Source: Halorientalis sp. LT38
GTDB lineage: Archaea; Halobacteriota; Halobacteria; Halobacteriales; Haloarculaceae
Length of the DNA stretch: 64,000 nt
NCBI RefSeq assembly: GCF_037031225.1
Contig: NZ_JAYEZN010000001.1
Location: 1,984,001 to 2,048,000, forward strand
Direction: 5' to 3'
Part shown: positions 24,063-32,051 of the stretch, one piece after another
How the letters are laid out: the number at the start of each line of letters is the position of its first letter
How positions within the stretch are numbered: the stretch's first letter is position 1
Position numbers and translations under genes: made by a program
The notes under the pieces: generated by a model
The model's database searches: none
Told to the model about the DNA's origin: nothing
What the model saw: the letters and a program-made list of their open reading frames with translations, nothing else

Positions 24063-24878
24063 ATGCAACTGACACGACGACAACTGCTGGGGACCATCGG
24101 CATCGGGACGCTCGGTGCCGGTGGCGTGATGAGCGGCCGCGGGGGGCCGGAGTACACGCACTACGCCTACGCGGCGACCGCGGACCTCGACGACCGGCGG
24201 GTCCGGGTCGCCTGGTACGAACGCTACGACGGCGTTTTCCAGGAGACTCACGCCGGGACCGACCCGACCGGGTTCGACGCGGCGCTGGACCCGGAGACGG
24301 CTCCGGGCTACGTCACCGAGGCGACGTACGTCACGGACGCGTCCGGGCCGGTGCTCGCCATCGGCGGCGTCATGCCGGGCGACGAGGGCGTCCTCGTCGT
24401 CGGCATCGAGGCCGTCGACGACGGTGACTTCGTCCCGGCGCCGGTCGACGTCTGGCTCCGGACCGCGATCACGGCCGACGACGAGCACGGGATCAACGGT
24501 CCCGAGGCGGCGGCCGGGGATACGACGGACGCCGACGGGGAACTCGACGACGAGCTCCGCGTCGAGGTCTGGCGGGACGGCTCCCCGCTTGGCACCTGTG
24601 ACGGTCGAAAGCAGTTCGACGAGCGGCTGGAAAGCCCACTCGTCGAACGGGCCACGCTGGCCGAGGCCTTCGGAACGGGCAGCGACGCGGGGTCGGCGAG
24701 CGGGGTTCGCGCGCTGGAGGGGCTCGACCCGGGCGCGAGCCGGTGCGTCGCGCTCGGGTGGGACTTCCCGTACGCCGACGCGACGAATCGCTCGCAGGGC
24801 GACGGCGTGACCTTCGACGTGCGGTTCGGCGCGGTGCCGACCGGCGCGGAGAGCCCGTTCGTCGCGGAGGGGCGATGA
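24063..24878 (+). CDS. Secreted TasA-related protein with Tat-type signal
   Basis: 271 residues. N-terminus TRRQLLGTIGIGTLGAGG is a twin-arginine-type signal. The body is beta-rich; the end, WDFPYADATNRSQGDGVTFDV followed by GAESPF, parallels VGNEIQGDGLSFDL...NNDSPF of the TasA-like proteins upstream, so it is a diverged member. VMPGDEGVLVV corresponds to their VKPGD segment. Overlaps the next gene by 4 bp (ATGA). Probably a minor subunit or anchor of the same assembly (inference). Confidence 0.7.
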   Translation: MQLTRRQLLGTIGIGTLGAGGVMSGRGGPEYTHYAYAATADLDDRRVRVAWYERYDGVFQETHAGTDPTGFDAALDPETAPGYVTEATYVTDASGPVLAIGGVMPGDEGVLVVGIEAVDDGDFVPAPVDVWLRTAITADDEHGINGPEAAAGDTTDADGELDDELRVEVWRDGSPLGTCDGRKQFDERLESPLVERATLAEAFGTGSDAGSASGVRALEGLDPGASRCVALGWDFPYADATNRSQGDGVTFDVRFGAVPTGAESPFVAEGR

Positions 24879-25990
24879 GCCTCAACCGGCGGCGCGTCCT
24901 CGCGTCGCTGGCCGCCTGCGGCGCCGGCGCCGTCACCGGAACCGGGACGGCTGCCGTCCTCACCGACACCGAGTCCGGCGACGCGCGGCTTCGGTCCGGC
25001 CTGATCGACCTGCTGATCGAGTACTGGGTCGTCTCCGGCCCCGGCGCGACTGGAACCGTGGACCCGTCGGCCCCCGACGGCGTCGTCGACGGGCCGCGGA
25101 TCGACGTGCCCCTCGGGACGCTGGACGGCGAGCAGCCGCGGGGAAGCACGCTCCTCCGCTTCGCGCTCCCCCAGCCCGACGAGGGAGTCAACAACCCGGC
25201 CAGTCTCTGGCTGCGGACGGACTGCCCCACGCCGGACCCGCTCGCGGCGGCCATGCAGGTCCGGTTCTCCTTCGCCACCGCGGACGGAACGGTCGAGAGC
25301 CTCCTCGCCGAGGGGTCGCTCCAGGCGGTCGCCGAGCGGTTCCGGGCGGGCGTCCGGCTCGACCCCGCCGCGGCGACCGACGACGAGGGCTGCCTCACCG
25401 ACGAGCTGTTCGTCCTCGTGGAGTACGACCTCGGACTCTTCGTCGGTACCGGCGCGACGAGCCTGCCCCTCTACGTCGCGGCGACGCAGTGTCGCAACGC
25501 CGATCCGACGGCCAACCCCTTCGGTGGCGTCGACGACGCGCCCTGTCCGCCGGTCGCGGCCTGTGACTGCTGCTGGGCCATCGGCAAGGTCGAACTCGAG
25601 GGAAGCGAGCGGTTCCGGGCCGGCCGGACCTACGAGTTCACCGAGGGGATCGTCGGCTACGGCCTGCGCGTGACCGACGTCGACGGGGATTCGGGCGTCG
25701 CGTTCGAGCTGGTCGCCACCGACGGCGGGAGCGTCCCCCCGATCTGCGAGGTCCTGGTCAAGGGCGGCCCGGGCGACGAGCGGTACGACCGCGACGAGGA
25801 GTCGTACGGGACCACGACGGACGCTCTCGAAGGGGCCAGCGACGGGCTGGTCTACGCGCCGCACAACTCGAAGAGCGGCGAGCGATACGGGATCAGTCAC
25901 GTCCTCGTTCGCGTGTGCGCCCCGGAGACCGACGACGGGGGCTGTCCCGACGATCTCGTCCAGACCGCCGCGGGCGGGAGGGGACGATGA
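24875..25990 (+). CDS. Secreted protein, TasA-related N-terminus and Cys-rich linker
   Basis: 371 residues. Signal NRRRVLASLAACGAGAVTG, then AAVLTDTESGDARLRSGLIDL, equivalent to the FSDTE...AGTLDL start of the family. A Cys cluster (PPVAACDCCWAIGKVELEG, about residue 230) leads into a separate C-terminal domain of about 130 residues with EVLVKGGPGDERYDRD, YAPHNSKSG and ISHVLVRVC, a pattern common in bacterial surface proteins. Overlaps both neighbours by 4 bp. Likely a terminal or anchoring component (inference). Confidence 0.7.
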   Translation: MSLNRRRVLASLAACGAGAVTGTGTAAVLTDTESGDARLRSGLIDLLIEYWVVSGPGATGTVDPSAPDGVVDGPRIDVPLGTLDGEQPRGSTLLRFALPQPDEGVNNPASLWLRTDCPTPDPLAAAMQVRFSFATADGTVESLLAEGSLQAVAERFRAGVRLDPAAATDDEGCLTDELFVLVEYDLGLFVGTGATSLPLYVAATQCRNADPTANPFGGVDDAPCPPVAACDCCWAIGKVELEGSERFRAGRTYEFTEGIVGYGLRVTDVDGDSGVAFELVATDGGSVPPICEVLVKGGPGDERYDRDEESYGTTTDALEGASDGLVYAPHNSKSGERYGISHVLVRVCAPETDDGGCPDDLVQTAAGGRGR

Positions 25991-26940
25991 GCGACCGAAT
26001 GGGGGCCCTGCGCGAGCGAGCCCCGTCACGGCGGAAGGTCGCGACGGTCCTCGGGACGCTGGTACTGCTGGCGGTGGTCCTGCCGTTCGTCGTCTTCGCC
26101 GTCCCGCAGACGATCGGCGCGGACCACGGGTTCGTCATCCTCTCCGGGAGCATGGAGCCGGACATCGCGCCCGGCGACGTGGTCGTCGTCGACGCCTCGC
26201 GCGACGTGGCCGTGGGGGACGTGATCACTTACGAGAAGGCGGGCGCGAGCGACGGCGACGTCCCGGTGACCCACCGCGTGATCGGGATGCAGGACGGCGA
26301 GTACGTCACGAAGGGCGACGCGAACGAGAACGCCGACTCGGCGACGGTCGCGCCCGAAAACGTCCTCGGACGGGTCGTCCTGACGATCCCGTTCATCGGC
26401 CACGTCGTCCTCTGGGCGAACACGCCGACGGGCTACGTCGGCCTCGTGCTGGTCCCACTGGTGCTCCTGCTCGGCAGCGAGCTCGTCTCCTGGGCCCGGA
26501 AAGGAGACGGAGACACCGGCGACCAAGACGCGGAGCCGGCACCCGGGGAGACGACCGAATCCACTCCGGCAGGAACAGGAGCGGAAGGCGGCGCGCGATC
26601 GACAGCGGCGGCCGGATCCCCAGAGGGACCGCCGTCGGTGTCGGTGGCCGTCGCGGACCTGAAGCTGAGCGCCCTCGCGTCGCTCGCGCTGTTCGCCTAC
26701 GCCGCCTGGAACCTCTACACCGAAGTGGCGACGGTCGGCGCTCCCTCGCCCGTCACGGTCGGCGCGCTGACCGCCGGCCTGCTCGGCCTGCTGGTCACCG
26801 GCTGGGTGACCGGACGGATCTGGTACCACGCCAGGACCGCCGACGAGCGCACCCAGGACCCGACCGACCTCGGGCGAGCCGACTGGCCGATGCCGGATCC
26901 GGGCGCCGACGCCCGGACGGACACGGAGGGTGAGCGATGA
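25987..26940 (+). CDS. SipW-type signal peptidase I
   Basis: 317 residues. An N-terminal membrane helix (VATVLGTLVLLAVVLPFVVFAV) precedes the S26 peptidase core: catalytic Ser55 in LSGSMEPDIAPGD and His96 in VTHRVIG, the ER/archaeal Ser-His type rather than bacterial Ser-Lys. VTKGDANENAD is the usual downstream box. A second membrane segment, a charged linker and two further helices extend the C-terminus beyond typical SipW. ATGA overlaps on both sides lock it to the surface-protein genes, so it is the probable dedicated processing enzyme. Confidence 0.88.
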   Translation: MSDRMGALRERAPSRRKVATVLGTLVLLAVVLPFVVFAVPQTIGADHGFVILSGSMEPDIAPGDVVVVDASRDVAVGDVITYEKAGASDGDVPVTHRVIGMQDGEYVTKGDANENADSATVAPENVLGRVVLTIPFIGHVVLWANTPTGYVGLVLVPLVLLLGSELVSWARKGDGDTGDQDAEPAPGETTESTPAGTGAEGGARSTAAAGSPEGPPSVSVAVADLKLSALASLALFAYAAWNLYTEVATVGAPSPVTVGALTAGLLGLLVTGWVTGRIWYHARTADERTQDPTDLGRADWPMPDPGADARTDTEGER

Positions 26941-27857
26941 CCCGCACGGTCGTCCTCTTCGCCGCGGCCGTCGTGATCTTCGCGGCTGCGACGGCCGGAC
27001 TCGGCGGTTCGGCCGGGCTCCTCGTCGACCGGGAGGGGTTCAACGCGACCGTCGACGCCAGCGCCGACGGCGACCGGTTCGACGTTCGCAGCGGCGACGA
27101 CCGCTCGCGACCGCCGACCCCGGACCGTGACCTGCAGTTCAGCTCGCTCGACGCGAACGGATCGGCCCCACCCGCCGAGAACGGAACGGCCCCCGCCGAC
27201 GGGAACGGAACGACCGCTGCCGGCGGAAACGAGACGGCCGACGTCCCGTCCGCGAGCGACGGCGGAGACCTCGACGAGAACGGAACCGAGTCGCCCGACC
27301 CCGGACCGGCGACGGACGAGACCGGCGGGCCGCCGGCCGACGACGCCGGTCCAGATGGGTCCGACGGCGACGACGCCGTCGATCCAGAGCCGGCACCCGA
27401 CGCGACCGACGACGGGAGTCCGGACGAGGCCGACGGTCCGAGCGAAGGCGGTGACGAAGCCGACCAGAGCGGCGAGGGAGCCGACGGCAGCGACGAGGGA
27501 CCAGACGAGAGCGACGGAGACGACGTCGACGAAGCCGGCGACGAGTCGACGGAAGCGGAGTCCGAATCGGGGACGGCCGGCTCGGACGGCACAACCGATT
27601 CGGCAGACGGAGACACGGACGGTGAGACAGGTGACGCCGACGGCGACACCGACGAGACCGACGGCGACGACGGGTCGACGGCCGACGAGTCGACCGGCGA
27701 CGACGCCTCTGGGTCGGACTCGGCGGACAGCGGTTCGAGCGGGGGCGGGGACAACGGATCGAACGGAGACGGATCGACCGACGACGCAACCGGTGGCGAC
27801 GACGGCCAGAGCGACGACGGCGCGACCACCTCGGACGCGGACGGTGGGTCGGGATGA
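26937..27857 (+). CDS. Acidic low-complexity secreted protein
   Basis: 306 residues. An N-terminal hydrophobic segment (VVLFAAAVVIFAAATAG) serves as signal or anchor. The rest is a disordered Asp/Glu/Gly/Ser/Thr-rich tract with many N-glycosylation sequons (NGS, NGT, NET) and runs such as DGDTDETDGDD. No folded domain is visible. It could be a glycosylated spacer or matrix polymer of the surface assembly. Joined to the signal peptidase gene and to the following small gene by 4-bp ATGA overlaps. Confidence 0.75.
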   Translation: MTRTVVLFAAAVVIFAAATAGLGGSAGLLVDREGFNATVDASADGDRFDVRSGDDRSRPPTPDRDLQFSSLDANGSAPPAENGTAPADGNGTTAAGGNETADVPSASDGGDLDENGTESPDPGPATDETGGPPADDAGPDGSDGDDAVDPEPAPDATDDGSPDEADGPSEGGDEADQSGEGADGSDEGPDESDGDDVDEAGDESTEAESESGTAGSDGTTDSADGDTDGETGDADGDTDETDGDDGSTADESTGDDASGSDSADSGSSGGGDNGSNGDGSTDDATGGDDGQSDDGATTSDADGGSG

Positions 27858-27994
27858 TGGGTCGGGGAGGCCGACGCCAGGGGTTCGGGGTGCCCGGTCT
27901 GGCGCCCGGGGCGCCGCGGCGAAACGCGGTCGTCCTGGCCCTCTATCTCCTGGTCCTGGCCCTCGCGTCGAAGGGTCTTCTCGGAGTGGTCTGA
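27854..27994 (+). CDS. 46-residue membrane peptide, last gene of the cluster
   Basis: Starts MMGRGGRRQGFGVPG, has an Arg-rich front and one membrane helix (NAVVLALYLLVLALASKGLLGVV) running to the C-terminus. The ATG overlaps the previous stop in the same ATGA arrangement used by the four preceding junctions, which is the main evidence that it is translated. Possible small accessory of the signal peptidase or an inner anchor (inference). Confidence 0.55.
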   Translation: MMGRGGRRQGFGVPGLAPGAPRRNAVVLALYLLVLALASKGLLGVV

Positions 27995-28027
27995 GCGGGG
28001 CTCGGAGGCGGCATTTTCGGATGTGGC

Positions 28028-29056
28028 TCACCGGCGGCGACGAATCGCACCGTCGTGGAGGGTTCGGAGACCGACGAGGCTCACGCAGGAGACGAAGGCG
28101 ACGGTCCCGAGTTTGCCGCCGGCGCCGGCCAGCGCGGGCGAGACGAGGACGAACACGACGCCGGAGAGGGCGCCGGCCAGCGCGGCGTGGCGTTCGTCGC
28201 CCAGGCGATCGGCGCTCGACATGCCGACGAACGACGCGCAGAAGGCGACCGCCGCGAGCGTCGCGCCCGTCGCAGGTGCGATCAGTGGGAACGCGACCCC
28301 GGCGACCAGTCCGACGAGCGCGGAGCCGACGACGGGCCCCAGTTCGAGGCGCAGGCTCAGGACGACGGTCGCGACGGCCCCCATCACTGCGACGGCCACG
28401 ACTGGCGGTGCCTCGGGCCACCGGATCACGGTCCCGGCGGCGTAGTCGAACCCGGTGACCGCGACGGTCGTCGCGACGCCGAAGAGCGCGAGCGTGCCGA
28501 GTTTCCCGCCGACGCCGCCGAAGGACTCCCTGGCCGCGACGAACGCCACCCCGGAGACGACCCCCGCGACCAGCACGGCTGCGGCGGTGGGAAAGACCGA
28601 CGGCGACGCCATCCCGACGAACGAGCCGCAGTAGGCCGCCACGTCCCGTTCCGAGAAGGCGAGCCCGGCGGCCAGCCCCACCGCTGCGGCGGCGACGACC
28701 GGCCCGACCCCGCCGTACACCGCCAGCCAGTACGTCACGACGGCGGCGACGGCCACGGCCGCCGCGTCGAGCGCGTCCGTCCGGTCGAAAGCGCTCCCCT
28801 CGTGCGCGCCGAATGCTCGCTCTCGCTCGGTGACCGCGGCCAGTCCGCCGACCGCGACGATCCCGGCCCACAGCGTGACCCGGCCTATCGAGAACCCAGG
28901 CCACGCGCCGACGGCGTCCGCGAGCAGCACCGCGGGCGTCGCCAACAGGGCGAGGTAGCCGGCGTACTGGACGGGCCTGTACACAGACGGGCTCACAGGT
29001 CGGCAAGTGAGTACGTTGTGGTTCGGCGTCGCCGACGCGACGGGCGGGCCACTCAC
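28028..29056 (-). CDS. Internally duplicated multi-pass membrane protein
   Basis: 342 residues, about ten hydrophobic helices in two homologous halves: CGSFVGMASPSVFP...FGGVGGKLGTLALFG, and CASFVGMSSADRL...AGAGGKLGTVAFVS. Such inverted or direct duplication is usual in transporters. Its GTG start overlaps the upstream bioN-type gene by 4 bp (GTGA); a second GTG at 28996 gives a cleaner N-terminus. Linkage to a biotin uptake operon suggests a role with cofactor transport, but the protein itself is not recognised. Confidence 0.75.
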   Translation of the reverse strand: MSGPPVASATPNHNVLTCRPVSPSVYRPVQYAGYLALLATPAVLLADAVGAWPGFSIGRVTLWAGIVAVGGLAAVTERERAFGAHEGSAFDRTDALDAAAVAVAAVVTYWLAVYGGVGPVVAAAAVGLAAGLAFSERDVAAYCGSFVGMASPSVFPTAAAVLVAGVVSGVAFVAARESFGGVGGKLGTLALFGVATTVAVTGFDYAAGTVIRWPEAPPVVAVAVMGAVATVVLSLRLELGPVVGSALVGLVAGVAFPLIAPATGATLAAVAFCASFVGMSSADRLGDERHAALAGALSGVVFVLVSPALAGAGGKLGTVAFVSCVSLVGLRTLHDGAIRRRR

Positions 29057-29757
29057 AGCAGCGCGGACGCGACCAGCGCCAGGGTGAGGAGGATGAGCGG
29101 CACGTCACGGAGCCCGAGGGTCAGCCTCGGAAGGGTCGGGTTCCAGGCGACACAGCGCGCCTGCATCGCCAGCGCGAGCGCGTCTGCGCGGCCGTCGATC
29201 CGCCGGAGGCCGGCGGTCGCCACTAGACGAATGCGCTCCGAGAGGGGACGCTCGGTCCCGAGGCGTGCCTGCACCGCCGCGCGGGCGCGTCGCAGGTCGT
29301 CGACCAGCACCGGGAGGAACCGGAAGACGACGGCCACGCCGAGGCCGAGGAAGCGACCCGGCTTGCCGGGGACGAGCCACTGGATGGCCGCCCGCGAGTC
29401 CCGCGCCGGCGTCGCGTGGACGTACGCCGCGCTCACGAGCAAGAGGAGGAAGACCCGGTAGCTCGCCAGCGCCGGGAACCGGGCATCTGCGAGCGAGAAC
29501 CACGGGGATCCGAGCGTCAGCCCCTCGAAGACAGGTGCCAGAAGCAAGATCGGGAGCGCGAACCGGAGATCGTACGCGGCCCCGATCGGGGACCGGCCCG
29601 CCGAGCCGAGCGCCGCGAGCGCGACCAGCGACAGGACCGCCAGTCCGCGCGGCGTGGTGTGGGCGAACGCGGCCACGGCGAACCCCGCCTGGAAGGCGAG
29701 TTTGGCGCGCGGGTCCAGCCCGTGCGCGATCGTGGTCCCCGGCTCGTATCTCAGCAT
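29053..29757 (-). CDS. bioN: Energy-coupling factor transmembrane protein (T component)
   Basis: 234 residues of the CbiQ/EcfT/BioN family: opening YEPGTTIAHGLDPRAKLAFQ, several membrane helices, then the cytoplasmic coupling region FLPVLVDDLRRARAAVQARLG and RRIDGRADALALAMQARC that contacts the ATPase. Overlaps the ATPase gene by 7 bp. With BioY and the ATPase it makes a biotin ECF transporter. Confidence 0.88.
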   Translation of the reverse strand: MLRYEPGTTIAHGLDPRAKLAFQAGFAVAAFAHTTPRGLAVLSLVALAALGSAGRSPIGAAYDLRFALPILLLAPVFEGLTLGSPWFSLADARFPALASYRVFLLLLVSAAYVHATPARDSRAAIQWLVPGKPGRFLGLGVAVVFRFLPVLVDDLRRARAAVQARLGTERPLSERIRLVATAGLRRIDGRADALALAMQARCVAWNPTLPRLTLGLRDVPLILLTLALVASALL

Positions 29758-30449
29758 GGCCGCACGTCGAACGATTCCAGCCGATCCCGAACGTCCTCGG
29801 GCGCGCCGTCGAGCGCGACCCGTCCATCGGCGAGGACGACGATCCGGTCGGCCAGGTCGGCGACGTCCCGGAGGTCGTGGGTGACGAGGACGATCCCCGT
29901 CCCGGTCTCGTGGAGCGCGGTGAGGCGGTCACACACCGCCCGGCGCGCGGGCAGATCGAGACTGGCGAGCGGTTCGTCGAGGACGAGATGGGACGGCTCC
30001 ATCGCGAGCGCGCCGGCGATGGCCGCCCGGGCCTGTTCGCCCCCCGAGAGCCGGTCGAGGCGCTCGTCCCCCCGACCGTCCAGCCCCACCGTCTCCAGTG
30101 CGTCGTCGACCCGGCGGTCGAGCTCGTCGTGGGAGCACCCGAGGTTCTCGGGCCCGAAGGCGACGTCCGCGCGGACGGTCGCGGCCACGAACTGGTCGCG
30201 GGGGTCCTGGAACACCATCCCGACGGCGGTCCGGGCCGCCACGAGGTCGTCGGTGACCGGTCGGCCGTCGACCAGGACCTCGCCGGCCTCGGGTTCCTCG
30301 AGGCCGTTGAACTGCCGGACCAGCGTCGTCTTGCCGGCGCCGTTCGGGCCGACCAGGAGGACGAACTCGCCGTCCCCGATGGTGAGGTCCACGCCGTTCA
30401 GTACTGTGGTCCCGCCCCGCCGTGCGACCAGGTCGCGGGTCTCGATCAT
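29751..30449 (-). CDS. bioM: Energy-coupling factor ABC ATPase
   Basis: 232 residues with Walker A GPNGAGKTT (near residue 36), Q-loop VFQDPRDQF, signature LSGGEQARAAIAGAL, Walker B HLVLDEPLASLD and the switch His in VLVTHDL. It powers ECF-type vitamin uptake. The start at 30449 (MIETRDLVARRGG) overlaps bioY by 4 bp; a longer frame upstream is only a shadow of bioY. Confidence 0.9.
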   Translation of the reverse strand: MIETRDLVARRGGTTVLNGVDLTIGDGEFVLLVGPNGAGKTTLVRQFNGLEEPEAGEVLVDGRPVTDDLVAARTAVGMVFQDPRDQFVAATVRADVAFGPENLGCSHDELDRRVDDALETVGLDGRGDERLDRLSGGEQARAAIAGALAMEPSHLVLDEPLASLDLPARRAVCDRLTALHETGTGIVLVTHDLRDVADLADRIVVLADGRVALDGAPEDVRDRLESFDVRPC

Positions 30450-31027
30450 TCGGCGACGAAGGCGTCGCTCCGGACGATCCCGACCGCGGCGGCGATCTTG
30501 AACGCCTCGGCGGGGATGAACGCCGCCGCGCCGGCCGTGAAGGCCGCGACCGGGCCCAGGCCCAGGACGAGCATCAGCCCCGCGATCCCGAGGACGTAGA
30601 CGACCGCCGTCCCGGCTATCATCGCGCCGACGAGGCGACCGAGTGAGGCGTCCTGCGGATCGCCGACCGCGATCCCGCCGTGGACGAGCAATCCGACGAG
30701 GGCGGCGGCGATCGGATACGCCCAGAGGTAGCCCGCCGTCGCGCCGACGAGCTGGCCGAGGCCCGCGGCGCCGTTGCTGAACACCGGTGCGCCGACTGCC
30801 CCGGCCGCGAGGTAGACGCCGATCGAGGTGCCGCCCCAGACCGGGCCGAGGTAGATGCCGGCGAGGAAGACGCCCAGCACCTGCAGCGTGACCGGCGCGG
30901 GCGAGAAGGGGTTCGGGAAGCTGACGTAGGCGAACGCCCCCATGAGCGCCGCGAACAGCGCGACCCGGCCGATGTTCTCGACGACCGCCGCGTCCACGAG
31001 GTCCACGTCGCCCGTGTCGGTGCTCAC
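30446..31027 (-). CDS. bioY: Biotin transporter BioY (S component)
   Basis: 193 residues, six membrane helices. Family landmarks: VSFPNPFSPAPVTLQVLGVFLAG, YLGPVWGGTSIGVYLAAGAVGAPVFSNG and AYPIAAALVGLL. BioY binds biotin and hands it to the M-N module encoded directly downstream. First gene of a four-gene operon (bioY, bioM, bioN, duplicated membrane protein) with overlaps at each junction. The 181-bp upstream gap is shared with the divergent lipoprotein gene. Confidence 0.93.
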   Translation of the reverse strand: MSTDTGDVDLVDAAVVENIGRVALFAALMGAFAYVSFPNPFSPAPVTLQVLGVFLAGIYLGPVWGGTSIGVYLAAGAVGAPVFSNGAAGLGQLVGATAGYLWAYPIAAALVGLLVHGGIAVGDPQDASLGRLVGAMIAGTAVVYVLGIAGLMLVLGLGPVAAFTAGAAAFIPAEAFKIAAAVGIVRSDAFVAE

Positions 31028-31208
31028 AGTCGACCCTCCGCGAGTATCTGCGTGCGTGCCATGGCGTCACTCTCTCCGGTCTACCAAGTTGAACACTTCG
31101 GTTGACGAAACCGGCTCGCCAGTCGCCCACGTACGTCAACGTCTCTCGATGTACCGGTCATAGCAGCGCTTACTCGCATCCCCGCCGGCCTCTCGACTAC
31201 CCCACACC

Positions 31209-32039
31209 ATGGCCGCAGAAACGCCACACGGAGCGGACGCGGGGCGGAGCGACGGTGACGCGAGCGGGCCGACGCGCAGGCGACTCCTCGGCGCGCTCGG
31301 GGCCGGCGTCGCCGCCGGCCTCGGCGGGTGCATCGGCGGTGTCGACGGTCGGCGCACGGGTGCCGACGATCGCCGCATCGAGCGCTCGTTCACCGTCGTG
31401 ACTGGTGCCGGAACGTCGGAACTTCGATACGAGATTCCGGCCGCAGCCTACGAGAGCGCCCGCGAGGCGGCCCCCGCCGTTCCGGCGGCCGTGCGGGCCG
31501 CGCGATCGGCCGCGTTCCTCGACGGGCTCGCGGAACGGCTGCAGGAACTGACCGCCTCACCCGCCGGCGCCGTCCGGGCGGCCCGGTCGCTGACCGCCCG
31601 ACTCCCCTACGTGACCGACGTCGCGTCGACCGGTGACCGGGAGTACGTCCGGCACCCGGCCGAGACCCTCGTCGACGGACGGGGCGACTGCGACGACGTG
31701 GCCGTCCTCCTGATGGCCCTGCTCTCCCGGCCGGCCTTCGGCTACCGCACCGGGCTGGTGATGCCGCGCAATCACTGCGCGACGCTCGTGGCCCGCGACG
31801 ACCTGCCGACGGAGCCGGTGCGCGACCCCCTGACGGTCTCGCCAGGGGACACCGAGTTCGTCTACGTCGAGGCCGTCCAGCGCGTTCGCGCCGGCGACTG
31901 GGCCAGGGCCTACGGTGAACGACCGGTGCTGGCCGCCTACCTGGACGGCTGGCACGTCCTCGACGGGCGGGCGCTGCTGGATTCGGTCGGGGCGGAGCTC
32001 GACCGTGCCACGATCGGGTCCCTCGGTCGCTACGTCTGA
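31209..32039 (+). CDS. Transglutaminase-like Tat lipoprotein
   Basis: 276 residues. Twin-arginine signal TRRRLLGALGAGVAAGLGGC ends in a lipobox cysteine, so it is probably a lipid-anchored exported protein. The catalytic-type region is transglutaminase-like: Cys in DGRGDCDDVAVLLMALL, His in MPRNHCATLV and a downstream Asp in LDGWHVLDGRA. Members are thiol proteases or cross-linking enzymes. Starts about 180 bp from the divergent bioY. Confidence 0.8.
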   Translation: MAAETPHGADAGRSDGDASGPTRRRLLGALGAGVAAGLGGCIGGVDGRRTGADDRRIERSFTVVTGAGTSELRYEIPAAAYESAREAAPAVPAAVRAARSAAFLDGLAERLQELTASPAGAVRAARSLTARLPYVTDVASTGDREYVRHPAETLVDGRGDCDDVAVLLMALLSRPAFGYRTGLVMPRNHCATLVARDDLPTEPVRDPLTVSPGDTEFVYVEAVQRVRAGDWARAYGERPVLAAYLDGWHVLDGRALLDSVGAELDRATIGSLGRYV

Positions 32040-32051
32040 ACCGCAGCCCCC

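Noticed and set aside
24063-25990. Reverse-strand frame 24308-26029 as a gene
   Set aside because: Antisense to two overlapping secreted-protein genes whose signal peptides and family motifs are clear.
26715-29108. Long reverse frame across the acidic secreted protein and the membrane-protein gene
   Set aside because: Arg/Gly/Val-rich composition typical of a reading frame opposite acidic low-complexity coding sequence; spans several real genes.
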